Assembly (NCBI RefSeq): GCF_003286125.1
Contig: NZ_QMED01000019.1
Span: forward strand, 1-64,000
Direction: 5' to 3'
Length of the DNA stretch: 64,000 nucleotides
From: Algibacillus agarilyticus
GTDB taxonomy: Bacteria; Pseudomonadota; Gammaproteobacteria; Enterobacterales; Alteromonadaceae
The notes beneath the pieces were generated by a model, which saw only the letters and a list, made by a program, of their open reading frames with translations, searched no databases and was not told where the DNA came from. The position numbers and the translations under genes were made by a program. This document shows positions 9,323-19,330 of this stretch, piece by piece (positions within the stretch are counted from its first letter, which is position 1; each line of letters opens with the position of its first letter).

Positions 9323-11832
9323 TTGCTGTCCTGATCTATATCCGACCATGTTAATTTTTTAGCGGTTTGTGTATGCGTAAAATATTGCAATAACAATAGG
9401 TCACAAAACGTATCTAAATTAAACCGAATCAGTCTTAAAAACTCGACAAGATTTTCTCTAGTCGCTTTATCTGCAACCACTAGCGAATCACGTTCAGTTA
9501 AATAGCAACTGGTTTTAGATTGAAGTAATGCTTTTTCGTGAGCTGAAATTAACCCAGGCTTACGTTTACTCGGTAATTTACCACACAAAGAATGTAATAA
9601 TTCTAATTGAAATAACAAAGACCGAGGGTATTCAGCATCAAGTAACAATAATTCTAACCCTGTTGCAATGCTTTGATACATACGGTATCGACGCTTATGC
9701 GTTATCAAACTAACCTGACATAACAGCACCGTTTCAAGCAAACCAATTTGCTCTATTTCATCAAGTTCAACCGACAGCAAACTATTAGCAAAAGACGTAA
9801 TTTGAATACTACGCTCAATACGACGTCCCATATCGAGCATAAACCAGCCATTACTATTCGACATGCTGTCAGCAATAGAGCCATTAAACGCCATGATATA
9901 GCCCATAATTTTATCAAGTAACGATTGCATATCACGTGTCGAAATAGATATGCTAGCCTGCTTCAACTCAGCTATTTGCTCTTCAATATCGTCGACTATA
10001 CGCCAGCTATCTGACGATAATAAGTCTTTCACTTGCAAAGCAGCATTAACAGCAAAATTTAAACACGTTAAGACACTGCCCGCGATATTTTCATTAGCAA
10101 ATAAATCATATGCCACTTTTTTACACTTGAGCGGGTCAAGTTTATCGGCATCAGGGACGATGTCATTATATGGATAAATAATCGATTCAGTTTTAATGGC
10201 AGCCATTAACCGAGCCACTATTTTTCGGTTTTTTTCATCCGGGTAAACCGCAAGTTCAGTATAACGGTCAATATAAACACGAAGAAACCTAACCGTATTT
10301 TCACTGCGCTCAAGATAACGCCCTAACCAAAATAAATTTTCGGCCGTTCGACTTGGAATAATACCTTCGAGTAAAGCTAAATCCATCATCGAACGAGTCG
10401 GACTTGATGTCGAAACAGGTGCTTGTATTTGTTGGCTATTCACCCAAGTATCTTTAATCCACCCGGTATGGCTTAATTTGTTATCTTGTTCAAAACACAA
10501 AGCCGATGGTAAAACCTGCACACCGTTTGGCGTTGAAAGTGCGAAAAAACGAAAAAGGACAGGTTTGGCGATCAACTTATTACCCGACCAAAAAGGAGCC
10601 GTACTCAAACACGGTTTTTGTCTAAAATAATAAGCATCAGGCGCGGTTTCTAATTTTTGCTGAATCAGTTCACCATCAATCGCACCATCAGCGCAAAATT
10701 CACTATCGCTATAACTCAATAATTGATGATTACGCCAATCTAACTGCGTGGCATAACTTGCATTAAACACTGCTGGTTCTGATAAAATTAAGGGCTCGCC
10801 CAAAAGTTGCTCAGCTAACACGCTTAAGTTTTGTTTAATCGCAGGCGCTTCTAATACACCGCACCCCATAGGGTTAAAAACTTTTACAGCACCTTCACGT
10901 ATCGCCTGTAAAATACCAGCAATGCCATGCAGCGAATATTCGGTTTGCTCTAACGAATCAATACAGCGATCGGGCAACCAACGTAAAATCACATCAACTT
11001 TGCGTAATCCCGCTAATGACTTTAACCAAACTTTACCTTTACGCACGGTTAAATCTGCACTTTGTACGAGGGTGTAACCTAAATAAGTTGCTAAAAAAGC
11101 ATGTTCAGAATAATTAGGGTCATTAACCCCTTGCGACCAAATAACCACGCGTGGATCACGCATGTTGCTGGTGCTGTTATTAATATTTTGTTGGATCAGT
11201 TCAAAAAAATGCGCAACCCGCTGTACATTACATTCAGCAAATTCATCACTCATGACGCGGCGGGCGATAATACGGTTTTCGAGTAATAACCCTAGACCTT
11301 TGGGCGCTTGGCAATGATCGGCTAATACATTGAATTGACCATTTTCATCACGATAAATATCAAAGGCGGTAATAAATAAGCCCGATGTTTGAGCCGGTAA
11401 ATCAAAACACTCGCGCATGTAGTTAGCATTTTGATGAAGTAAATTAGAAGAGATTTGGCCGTTCATTAATAACAATTGCGAACCATACAGATCGGATTTT
11501 ATATGATCTAACAAGCCTACGCGTTGCTTAATGCCAGCTTCGATTCGTAGCCAATCAACAGAAGATAACATCAACGGTAAAGGATCGAGTTGCCACTTAG
11601 TTGTCGCGTATGCGGAATGCGTAACACCACTATCTTGCAATAGTCGCTTAATTTCATTGGTACGCACCGTGATGTCAAGCTCGCTTAAATTAGCTAAACG
11701 ACTAAATAAGGTGTCCCAATGTTCGGTTGTGCCACCATTATGATGTTCAACTTCATCATGAAGAAGGTTAGCTTTTAAATACTTCGCTAACCATTCAGGT
11801 AAATCTGACATGTTGTGATTTTCACTATACAA
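9319..11832 (-). CDS. Fused circularly permuted ATP-grasp / alpha-E protein
   Basis: 837 residues. Residues about 70-480 are a second ATP-grasp of the DUF404/407 type (DIYRDENGQFNVLADHCQAP, then VVIWSQGVNDPNYSEHAFLA). Residues about 495-815 are an alpha-E domain opening SRTAENLFWLGRYLERSENT. It is thus a one-chain version of the two genes at 6010-8413. The ATP-grasp half is degenerate around its late nucleotide loop (PCLSTAPFW replaces the usual NESGGYG region), so it may be a regulatory or inactive partner. The start is a TTG at 11832 with GGAGG spaced 8 nt upstream; the next ATG, at codon 8, has no ribosome site. Confidence 0.9.
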   Translation of the reverse strand: MYSENHNMSDLPEWLAKYLKANLLHDEVEHHNGGTTEHWDTLFSRLANLSELDITVRTNEIKRLLQDSGVTHSAYATTKWQLDPLPLMLSSVDWLRIEAGIKQRVGLLDHIKSDLYGSQLLLMNGQISSNLLHQNANYMRECFDLPAQTSGLFITAFDIYRDENGQFNVLADHCQAPKGLGLLLENRIIARRVMSDEFAECNVQRVAHFFELIQQNINNSTSNMRDPRVVIWSQGVNDPNYSEHAFLATYLGYTLVQSADLTVRKGKVWLKSLAGLRKVDVILRWLPDRCIDSLEQTEYSLHGIAGILQAIREGAVKVFNPMGCGVLEAPAIKQNLSVLAEQLLGEPLILSEPAVFNASYATQLDWRNHQLLSYSDSEFCADGAIDGELIQQKLETAPDAYYFRQKPCLSTAPFWSGNKLIAKPVLFRFFALSTPNGVQVLPSALCFEQDNKLSHTGWIKDTWVNSQQIQAPVSTSSPTRSMMDLALLEGIIPSRTAENLFWLGRYLERSENTVRFLRVYIDRYTELAVYPDEKNRKIVARLMAAIKTESIIYPYNDIVPDADKLDPLKCKKVAYDLFANENIAGSVLTCLNFAVNAALQVKDLLSSDSWRIVDDIEEQIAELKQASISISTRDMQSLLDKIMGYIMAFNGSIADSMSNSNGWFMLDMGRRIERSIQITSFANSLLSVELDEIEQIGLLETVLLCQVSLITHKRRYRMYQSIATGLELLLLDAEYPRSLLFQLELLHSLCGKLPSKRKPGLISAHEKALLQSKTSCYLTERDSLVVADKATRENLVEFLRLIRFNLDTFCDLLLLQYFTHTQTAKKLTWSDIDQDSK

Positions 11833-11966
11833 ATTGCATCCCTCCAGTTTATACCTAAGTATTAAAATTGATATAAATTCTGCTTAGGAATTTACGCGCT
11901 AAGCAGAATTAAATACTTTTATTACTTATTAGCTAATCAACACACATGGTTGAACCCATAATGAGC

Positions 11967-14900
11967 TTACTTAAATTTAGGCGATCGCCTTAAATCAAGT
12001 GTATTTGGATAATCTTTATTAATACTTTCCTCGGCTGGCACAACAAAATCAGGCAATGCATCATGTACTTTAAAGTGGCGAGCTGCATTATGTTCTGACC
12101 AAACGGGTAAATCAGACTTAACCGTTGCTGGTGTGTGTCCGTACTCCCAGAAACGCGCAACACGTCGACCTTCAGCTTCAAATGCATTAACTGGGAATGT
12201 TGAGAAGTTTCGTCCGCCAGCATGGCTAACATGATAGGTGATGCCACCCACTGAACGCCCCGACCAAGTATCAAACACGTCAAAAACGAGCGGGGCATGC
12301 ACACCAATCGTTGGGTGTAATGATGAGGGTGGTAACCAGGCTCTAAAACGAATACCGGCAATAAGCTCACCTTTAATCGAGGTTTTTTGCATCGGTACGC
12401 GGCGGCCATTACACGTAATAAGATAACGCTCACCCACCATACCCGATACTTTAACTTGAACCCGTTCAAGTGATGAATCAACCGAACGTGACATGCCGCC
12501 ACCGGCAGACTCTTCACCTAATACATGCCAAGGCTCAATAGCAGTACGTAATTCAATCCGCACATCATCCACTTTATGTTCACCACAAACCGGAAATCTA
12601 AATTCAAAAAATGGATTAAACCACTCTAATTTAAAATTATAACCCGCGTGTTGTAAGTCTTTACAAATCGAAGCGATATCTTGCTCAACATAATTAGGCA
12701 GCAAGAACTTATCGTGTAATTCAGTACCCCAACGGACTAGCGGTTTATGATAAGGCTGCACCCAGAACCAAGCGAGTAAGGTTCTTAACAATAACATTTG
12801 CATTAAGCTCATTCGTGAGTGAGGAGGCATTTCAAAACCACGAAACTCAACGATACCTAAACGACCGGTTGGCGAATCAGGTGAATAAAGCTTATCAATA
12901 CAGAACTCAGCCCGATGCGTATTACCGGTTAAATCAACAAGTAAATTACGTAATAATCGATCGACTAACCAAGGTTGAGCCACTTCACCGGTTGGCATAT
13001 TGGCAAAAGCAATTTCAAGTTCATAAAGTAACTCATCACGCGCTTCATCAACTCGAGGGGCTTGGCTTGTTGGGCCAATAAATAACCCTGAAAATAAGTA
13101 AGATAACCCCGGATGATGCTGCCAGTAAGTAATAAAGCTACGCAAAATATCAGGCCGGCGTAAAAACGGGCTGAGTTCAGGGCGTTCGCCCCCTAAAGTG
13201 ACATGGTTACCACCACCCGTACCGGTGTGACGGCCATCAAGCATAAACTTATCGGTGCCTAAACGAGACTCTTTCGCTAAATCATATAAATCCGTGATGC
13301 GTTCAACTAATTGGCTCCAATGAGTCGAAGGATGAATATTGACCTCAATAACCCCAGGGTCTGGTGTCACCGCATATTGCTCAATACGGCTGTCTTTAGG
13401 TGGACGGTAACCCTCAATAACAACAGGCATTGATAAAGTATCAGCCACTTTTTCAATCGTATTTAATAATTCAAGATAATGCTCAAAATGCGTGAGTGGT
13501 GGCATAAAGACATATAAACGACCTTCACGCGCTTCAATGGTTAACGCCATCTTGATTAATTCATCACTAATTGTGCCATTCTTTTTTGGCTTAATCGCGG
13601 TGAATTCAGCCGGTATATCAAACGGGTCACGCTCAATAAGTGATTCAGCAAGGCCTAAGCTATCTAACGGTAATCGATAACCAACCGGTGAATCACCCGG
13701 TAATAAGAAGCAATGTTTACGTTTGAATTCCCAATGGCAAGACTGCCAGCCTTCTTCTTTATCATCCCACTGCAACGGCAAAACAAACCCAACGGGCTTT
13801 TCAATACCGCGTTCCATTTTAGCTAAAAAGGCTTTGCGACTCATGGCGCTTAGCATGTCTGGTAATTTGGGATCTATTTCAACCGGTAACGAACCTTCTT
13901 GCCACAAGTGATATAAAATATCTTCATACGCAGTGATCACTTGCGTCGGTTTAAAACCTAACCCTTTAGCGACTGCTTGCATAAAACATTCACTGTCGAC
14001 TTCGGTAAATGCGTAATCTTTATTTGGGTTAGCCAATAAAGCCGGCTTTTGCCAGATCGCTTGGCCATCTTTGCGCCAATAATGGCCATATTGCCAACGA
14101 GGTAATGGCTCCCCAGGATACCACTTACCTTGTCCATAATGCGAAAAGCCACCTTTGGTGAATTGCTCATTCATACGCAAAAATAGCGTATGAGCTAATA
14201 CGCGCTTTTCATCGCCATCCGCTTCGGTATTCCACTGCGGGTGTTCCATATCGTCAATAGAAATGAATGTGGGTTCACCCCCCATCGTTAAATGAATGTC
14301 GTTATCGGCTAACACTTTATCAACCGTTAAGCCCAACTCGTTAATTTCTGACCATTGCGCATCTGAGTAAGGTTTAGTTACACGAGGTGTTTCATGTACA
14401 CGGGTGACTTTATTATAAAAATTGAGTTCTGCTTTACATTCGTCTATTGCGCCAGTTACGGGTGCTGCCGAACTTGGCTCAGGGGTACACGCCAATGGAA
14501 TATGACCTTCACCCGCAAACAAACCCGATGTGGGATCAAGACCAATCCAACCAGCACCCGGAATATAAACTTCGGTCCAAGCATGTAAATCGGTAAAATC
14601 CTCTTCTGGACCGCTCGGCCCATCTAAAGATTTTTCATCTGACGTTAATTGAATTAAATAACCCGATACAAAACGCGCCGCTAAACCCAACTGACGGAAT
14701 AATTGCACTAATAACCAGGCAGAATCACGACAAGAGCCTGATTTTTTCTCTAAGGTTTCATCTACCGACTGTACGCCCTGCTCTAATCGAATACCGTATT
14801 CGACAAATTCATAAATGGCCTGATTAACACTCACAATAAAGTCAACAGTCGCGACTTTATCTTGAGGCTTAGGTTTGCATGATTTAATCAGTTTATTAAA

Positions 14901-15278
14901 TGCTTTAGAGGGCTTCTCAGCCACTAAATACGATTGCAGATCTTTTTTCGTCTCTGGGCCATATTTAAACGGAAACTTCTCAACCCCTTCTTCTAAAAAG
15001 AAATCAAATGGGTTGATAACGGTCATTTTGGCGACTAAATCAACGGTAAAAGAGAATTTTTTAGTTTTTTCAGGAAAAACAACCCGAGCAAGGTAATTAC
15101 CAAATGGGTCTTGCTGCCAATTAATAAAGTGATTTTCAGGTACTATTTTTAAAGAGTAACTCTGGATTGGCGTACGACTGTGCGCGGCGGGTCTTAATCT
15201 AAAAACATGAGCGCCCATGTTAATAGCTTTATCATAAACATATTCAGTGTGATGTGTTACACCCACGGTAATTGTCAT
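11967..15278 (-). CDS. Transglutaminase-like domain fused to DUF2126
   Basis: 1103 residues, the usual size for this large member. The N-terminal 290 residues are a BTG N-domain plus transglutaminase core: Cys183 in KSGSCRDSAW, His232 in DLHAWTEVY and Asp248 in WIGLDPTSG. The remaining 800 residues are DUF2126, which resembles glutamine-synthetase/ATP-amidoligase folds (LTMGGEPTFISIDDM, GGGNHVTLGGERPELSPFLR, IVEFRGFEMPPHSRMSL). It is the first gene of the leftward block, preceded by AGAGGAAG. A 134-base gap separates it from the fused ATP-grasp gene. Its domains suggest amide-bond formation and cleavage in one protein; the substrate is unknown. Confidence 0.92.
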   Translation of the reverse strand: MTITVGVTHHTEYVYDKAINMGAHVFRLRPAAHSRTPIQSYSLKIVPENHFINWQQDPFGNYLARVVFPEKTKKFSFTVDLVAKMTVINPFDFFLEEGVEKFPFKYGPETKKDLQSYLVAEKPSKAFNKLIKSCKPKPQDKVATVDFIVSVNQAIYEFVEYGIRLEQGVQSVDETLEKKSGSCRDSAWLLVQLFRQLGLAARFVSGYLIQLTSDEKSLDGPSGPEEDFTDLHAWTEVYIPGAGWIGLDPTSGLFAGEGHIPLACTPEPSSAAPVTGAIDECKAELNFYNKVTRVHETPRVTKPYSDAQWSEINELGLTVDKVLADNDIHLTMGGEPTFISIDDMEHPQWNTEADGDEKRVLAHTLFLRMNEQFTKGGFSHYGQGKWYPGEPLPRWQYGHYWRKDGQAIWQKPALLANPNKDYAFTEVDSECFMQAVAKGLGFKPTQVITAYEDILYHLWQEGSLPVEIDPKLPDMLSAMSRKAFLAKMERGIEKPVGFVLPLQWDDKEEGWQSCHWEFKRKHCFLLPGDSPVGYRLPLDSLGLAESLIERDPFDIPAEFTAIKPKKNGTISDELIKMALTIEAREGRLYVFMPPLTHFEHYLELLNTIEKVADTLSMPVVIEGYRPPKDSRIEQYAVTPDPGVIEVNIHPSTHWSQLVERITDLYDLAKESRLGTDKFMLDGRHTGTGGGNHVTLGGERPELSPFLRRPDILRSFITYWQHHPGLSYLFSGLFIGPTSQAPRVDEARDELLYELEIAFANMPTGEVAQPWLVDRLLRNLLVDLTGNTHRAEFCIDKLYSPDSPTGRLGIVEFRGFEMPPHSRMSLMQMLLLRTLLAWFWVQPYHKPLVRWGTELHDKFLLPNYVEQDIASICKDLQHAGYNFKLEWFNPFFEFRFPVCGEHKVDDVRIELRTAIEPWHVLGEESAGGGMSRSVDSSLERVQVKVSGMVGERYLITCNGRRVPMQKTSIKGELIAGIRFRAWLPPSSLHPTIGVHAPLVFDVFDTWSGRSVGGITYHVSHAGGRNFSTFPVNAFEAEGRRVARFWEYGHTPATVKSDLPVWSEHNAARHFKVHDALPDFVVPAEESINKDYPNTLDLRRSPKFK

Positions 15279-16371
15279 TCGTTACTTCCTCTTAACTTAG
15301 TCAACCTGTGCGCGGATAAGCTATGCGAGCTTTTTTTAACGACATACGTTAAGCATATCTATCCGGTACAGAGGTAAATCACGCAAAATATAGCTCATGA
15401 GATATTTACAAAGCTTTTCAAATAGCAAAAATAATAAAGGTTACAGGATAAATAATGCTTAATACCACGGCATAAAACATCACAAAGTGGCATGACTTAA
15501 TTACCGAACCTCTAAAATTCATACAATGAAATCACTTGGCTAGACACATGAATTGATGCAACAACACCTTCAATGTGTAGAAGGCAAATTCAGTTTATCT
15601 TTATATACTAATAGTACTAAACACTAAACTGTTAAAATCCAGATAAGTGATTATCTAAGACAAATGTAAAAAGATGATAAATTTAATATACAAGATACGT
15701 TCCATACTCAGCATTTAATCATTAAATTGGAATATTTCAGATATTTAATATGGCCTAAATGATAATAAAGGTAACTGAGACTGATCAAATAACGAACAGA
15801 TAATTCAACTGAATACTGATAAGCCAAAAACTTTAGCTTTAAAATGTTATTGGATACGCTTTGTAACGCCTAAGCCTATAAACCTAGGCTTTAATACCAA
15901 GAGCCCACTTTCACTTAGATAGACTTATCATTAATACACGCGCAACTAATACGCCTAGATAACCTAAAATACAACTCATATTTAGCAACTCACCACTTGT
16001 ATCGATTTACCGCTGAACATTTTTAAACTATTTTTATTGCAAAAAAGTGAATTTTTAAATCTTTGCCACAATTGCACCTTAATCGAACATAAAACTGCAC
16101 TACATAATGCGGTACCTCACAACAATATCCAGTGTCGCAAATATTAATCACTTATTAATGGGTTGGTATAAAACAAGCTGCATAATAACTCTTGTTCATT
16201 AAAGAAAAATGAAAGCGAAATAAAAGCAAAAACAGTTAAAGAGGGATAGAGAGAGATTAAAGAGATGCGATCAAAAAAGGATACCGAAGTATCCTTTTAT
16301 TACTTGAATTCAAGTCACCTAACTTATTAACTCATGTCAATTAGGTAAACACATAACTGAGCACGTGTTAA
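15279..16371. other. Long intergenic region without recognised genes
   Basis: About 1.09 kb with dense stops in all frames. It should contain the promoter of the leftward DUF2126 operon at its left end and, at its right end, the gnd terminator (16273-16298). A small palindrome AAGCCTA-TAAACC-TAGGCTT lies at 15872-15891. I see no tRNA or known riboswitch. Confidence 0.6.
16273..16298 (-). terminator. UUCG-type intrinsic terminator after gnd
   Basis: A perfect 10-bp stem (AAAAGGATAC 16275-16284, GTATCCTTTT 16289-16298). On the minus strand the loop is the extra-stable TTCG and the 3' arm ends TTTTTT. It closes the leftward uronate/lar/gnd gene row. Confidence 0.88.
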
Positions 16372-17841
16372 TTACGCGTTATAGGTTGTTGAAGCGGTAT
16401 CACCACCTCGGCCAGTCCAGTTAGTATGGAAGAACTCACCACGTGGCTTATCTGTGCGCTCATATGTATGTGCACCAAAATAATCACGCTGTGCTTGCAA
16501 TAAGTTAGCCGGTAATCGAGCCGTACGGAAGCCATCGAAATACGTTAATGCCGCACTTAAACAAGGAGCCGGAATACCGTTAGCAACAGCAGTACCCACA
16601 ACACGACGCCAGCCCGCTTGAGCGCCAACAACTGAATCTTTAAAGTAAGGGTCAAGTAATAAGTTGGTTAATTCAGGTGTTGAATCATAAGCATCTTTAA
16701 TTTTGCCTAAGAATGCAGAACGAATAATACAACCACCACGCCACATTAATGCAATTGCGCCGTAGTTCAGATCCCAGTTATATTCTTTAGCCGCTTCACG
16801 CATTAACACATAACCTTGCGCGTAAGAAACCATTTTAGACGCTAACAATGCTTGACGTAAATCTTCAATAAAGGCGGCTTTATCACCGGTAAAGCTAATT
16901 TCAGGGCCTGAAATAACTTTTTCAGCTTCTACACGCTCAGCTTTTTGTGCTGAAATACAACGAGCAAACACAGATTCAGCGATCAGGGTTAACGGCACAC
17001 CTAAGTCAAGCGCAACAACACCTGTCCATTTACCCGTCCCTTTTTGGCCAGCTGTATCTAAAATTTTCTCAACTAATGGCTCACCGTCTTCATCTTTATA
17101 AGCAAAAATATCGCGTGTAATTTCGATTAGGTAGCTATCTAATTCAGTCTCGTTCCAATCGGCGAATACTTGATGTATTTCATCTGCTGATAAACCAAGA
17201 ACCGTTTTCATTAACTGATACGCTTCACAGATTAATTGCATGTCGCCGTATTCGATACCGTTGTGAACCATTTTCACAAAGTGACCGGCACCCGCATCGC
17301 CAACCCAATCACAACATGGAACAGTCATGTCACCGTTTTCGTCAGCCACTTTAGCCGAGATTGACTGGAAAATATCTTTAACCGCAGGCCATGCTTCTTT
17401 TGCGCCGCCCGGCATAATTGAAGGCCCTTTTAGTGCGCCTTCTTCACCACCAGAAACACCCGTACCAATATAGTGTAAACCTTTGCTAGCTAGATATTCA
17501 GTACGACGATTAGAATCAGGGAAATGCGTATTTCCGCCATCAATAATGATGTCACCTTTTTCAAGGTGAGGGATCAGTTGTTCAATAAAGTCATCAACAA
17601 CTTGACCTGCTTTTACCATTAACATGACTTTACGCGGCGTAGCTAACGAAGCCACTAATTCTTCAACACTTGACGCGCCACGAATGTTTTTTCCTTCAGC
17701 GCGGCCATTTAAAAATTTTTCAACTTTGTCATAACTACGGTTATAAGCAGTAACAGTAAAACCTTTTGATTCCATGTTAAGGATCAAGTTTTCGCCCATA
17801 ACGGCTAAGCCGACTAGGCCTATATCAGATTGTGCTTTCAT
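16372..17841 (-). CDS. gnd: 6-phosphogluconate dehydrogenase (decarboxylating)
   Basis: Oxidises and decarboxylates 6-phosphogluconate to ribulose-5-phosphate with NADP+. 489 residues from ATG 17841, preceded by GGGGA. A longer frame adds 14 residues that do not fit the family. Family landmarks: N-terminal Rossmann motif IGLVGLAVMGENL, substrate/catalytic segments GTGVSGGEEGA and KMVHNGIEYGDMQ, and the C-terminal end GRGGDTASTTYNA. It is the last gene of the row carrying gluconate kinase and a LarA-type enzyme, which would feed it. A 200-base gap with a small hairpin separates it from the nickel permease gene, so it may also have its own promoter. Confidence 0.96.
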   Translation of the reverse strand: MKAQSDIGLVGLAVMGENLILNMESKGFTVTAYNRSYDKVEKFLNGRAEGKNIRGASSVEELVASLATPRKVMLMVKAGQVVDDFIEQLIPHLEKGDIIIDGGNTHFPDSNRRTEYLASKGLHYIGTGVSGGEEGALKGPSIMPGGAKEAWPAVKDIFQSISAKVADENGDMTVPCCDWVGDAGAGHFVKMVHNGIEYGDMQLICEAYQLMKTVLGLSADEIHQVFADWNETELDSYLIEITRDIFAYKDEDGEPLVEKILDTAGQKGTGKWTGVVALDLGVPLTLIAESVFARCISAQKAERVEAEKVISGPEISFTGDKAAFIEDLRQALLASKMVSYAQGYVLMREAAKEYNWDLNYGAIALMWRGGCIIRSAFLGKIKDAYDSTPELTNLLLDPYFKDSVVGAQAGWRRVVGTAVANGIPAPCLSAALTYFDGFRTARLPANLLQAQRDYFGAHTYERTDKPRGEFFHTNWTGRGGDTASTTYNA

Positions 17842-17949
17842 GTATTTTCCCCAATTGTCTAGCTGACCGGCTCTCTGTAACACGGTCGATGTAAAACAGG
17901 CTACCCTGTGTGTGTTTGTATTTTAATATTTGTTACTAAGCTAGCTTGT

Positions 17950-17970
17950 ATACCCAAGTCACTTGAGTAT
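17950..17970 (-). repeat. ATACYCAAG stem-loop between nickel permease gene and gnd
   Basis: ATACCCAAG-TCA-CTTGAGTAT, a 9-bp stem with one C/A mismatch on the plus strand that becomes a G-U pair in minus-strand RNA. That fits transcription with the flanking genes. The same arm sequence recurs at 51186-51216 and 63584-63618, and as a half-site at 44660. Confidence 0.55.
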
Positions 17971-18042
17971 GCATTAGCCAACTTTTTTACTCATTTGTGT
18001 TAATTCCTTACGCGCTCAGCAAAGCATTAACGATTCACACTT

Positions 18043-18666
18043 TTAGCTCATTAACCAATAACTACCTAAACCAATAGAAATTAAACCGATAAATTGATTA
18101 ACTCGCGGCGCATACTGCGTAAATTTATTTCGAATCAATTCATGGCTATAAGCAAAACCAACACCTAAGCAGCTCATGCTAACCAAACAACCAAACGAAA
18201 AAAGCGCGACATAACCTAAAAATTCATTCTGCGACATCGTCGGCAATAAACTAATAACGGAAGTACTACCCGCCACACCTTGTAATATACCCATTAATAA
18301 CGGGATCAAACGATTAGCCGGTAATGATGACTGAATTGCCTGATCATTTCCATTATTTTGTAAACGAGGTGTTTGATAAATCAGCCTAAAGCCCAAAATA
18401 ACAAGCGCGGCGCCAACAGCGGTTTCTGCATATTGAGTCCACTGCTCTGGTAACATAAACCCCGTTAATACAACAACGGCGGCCAACATCAAAATAGTAC
18501 CCCCGTGCCCAACGCCCCATTTAAAGGCGTAACCAATAATGGCTTTAACTTTTGAGCTATGGTTAACAAATGATGACATCGCAACGACATGATCGGCATC
18601 AAATGCGTGGATCATACCAACGATCAAGCTCATTGAGAGTAAGGTCCAAATACTTAATTCAGTCAT
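18043..18666 (-). CDS. Nickel/cobalt permease (NicO/NiCoT-like)
   Basis: 207 residues, almost entirely hydrophobic with about six membrane segments. Helix I carries the NiCoT/NicO signature HX4DH: His20-AFDA-Asp25-His26 in MIHAFDADHVVAMSSFVNH. A second family segment, FKWGVGHGGTILML, follows. The likely role is Ni2+ import across the inner membrane. The gene starts 10 bases after larB in the same row, which ties it to supply of nickel for the LarA cofactor. The family also contains Co2+ carriers and exporters, so metal and direction are inferred from context. Confidence 0.85.
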   Translation of the reverse strand: MTELSIWTLLSMSLIVGMIHAFDADHVVAMSSFVNHSSKVKAIIGYAFKWGVGHGGTILMLAAVVVLTGFMLPEQWTQYAETAVGAALVILGFRLIYQTPRLQNNGNDQAIQSSLPANRLIPLLMGILQGVAGSTSVISLLPTMSQNEFLGYVALFSFGCLVSMSCLGVGFAYSHELIRNKFTQYAPRVNQFIGLISIGLGSYWLMS

Positions 18667-18676
18667 GATTATTGCC

Positions 18677-19330
18677 TTAACTAAATTGATTCATAATTTT
18701 AACTGCAGAACACGCTGCACCAAAACCGTTATCAATATTAACCGCCATCACCCCCGGTGCACACGATGCTAATGCACTATGCAAAGCGGTCGTTCCACCT
18801 TCAGAAATGCCATAGCCGATTGCACTAGGTGCTGCGATAATAGGCGCTTTAAGTAAGCCACCCAGTACACTAAAAATAGCACCTTCCATACCGGCAACCG
18901 CAATGATAATTTTATGCTGCCTGATCGCTTCAAGTTGATCCATTAGCCGCCATAACCCGGCCACACCGATATCTAAATACATAGGCGCAGCAAAACCATT
19001 AAACAATAAAGTTCGAGCGGCTTCTTGTGCAACACGTAAATCGGAAGTGCCCGCGGCGACAATTGCAATACCGCTTTTTAATTCGGCGGGTGGCGTAAAT
19101 TCAAGCAAAGCCGTTCTAGATACCGGATCATAATCTAATTTATCTTGTTGCTCCGCAGGCAAAGCAGACCATACCTGTGTATCAAGTCGCGTTAGTAACG
19201 CAGGGGTTTTCTGTTCAATATGATAAGCAATAATCGCTTGAATATCGGCAAGGCATTTTCCTGAGCAAAAAACAGCCTCAGCAATACCTGTACGCGCATT
19301 GCGCTCTGAGTCCCAAGTGAAATTAGGCAT
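18677..19330 (-). CDS. larB: LarB, pyridinium-3,5-biscarboxylic acid mononucleotide synthase
   Basis: Carboxylates nicotinic acid adenine dinucleotide at C5 and hydrolyses it, the first step of the nickel-pincer nucleotide (NPN) cofactor. 217 residues with a PurE-like C-terminal half: IVAAGTSDLRVAQEA, then IIIAVAGMEGAIFSVLGGLL and APSAIGYGISEGGTTALHS. The N-terminal region has NARTGIAEAVFCSGK, typical of LarB. The start overlaps the end of larE by 8 bases. Confidence 0.93.
   Translation of the reverse strand: MPNFTWDSERNARTGIAEAVFCSGKCLADIQAIIAYHIEQKTPALLTRLDTQVWSALPAEQQDKLDYDPVSRTALLEFTPPAELKSGIAIVAAGTSDLRVAQEAARTLLFNGFAAPMYLDIGVAGLWRLMDQLEAIRQHKIIIAVAGMEGAIFSVLGGLLKAPIIAAPSAIGYGISEGGTTALHSALASCAPGVMAVNIDNGFGAACSAVKIMNQFS

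Noticed and set aside
8444-9349. ATG start at 9349 for the transglutaminase gene
   Set aside because: The GTG at 9322 overlaps the upstream stop as GTGA, has AGGA nearby and matches the family's usual N-terminus.
12815-13081. 88-residue plus-strand frame inside the DUF2126 gene
   Set aside because: It lies wholly within a strongly supported minus-strand gene and resembles no known protein; an antisense shadow.
16372-17883. Longer gnd frame starting at 17883
   Set aside because: The extra 14 residues do not fit the 6-phosphogluconate dehydrogenase family, and GGGGA sits right before the ATG at 17841.
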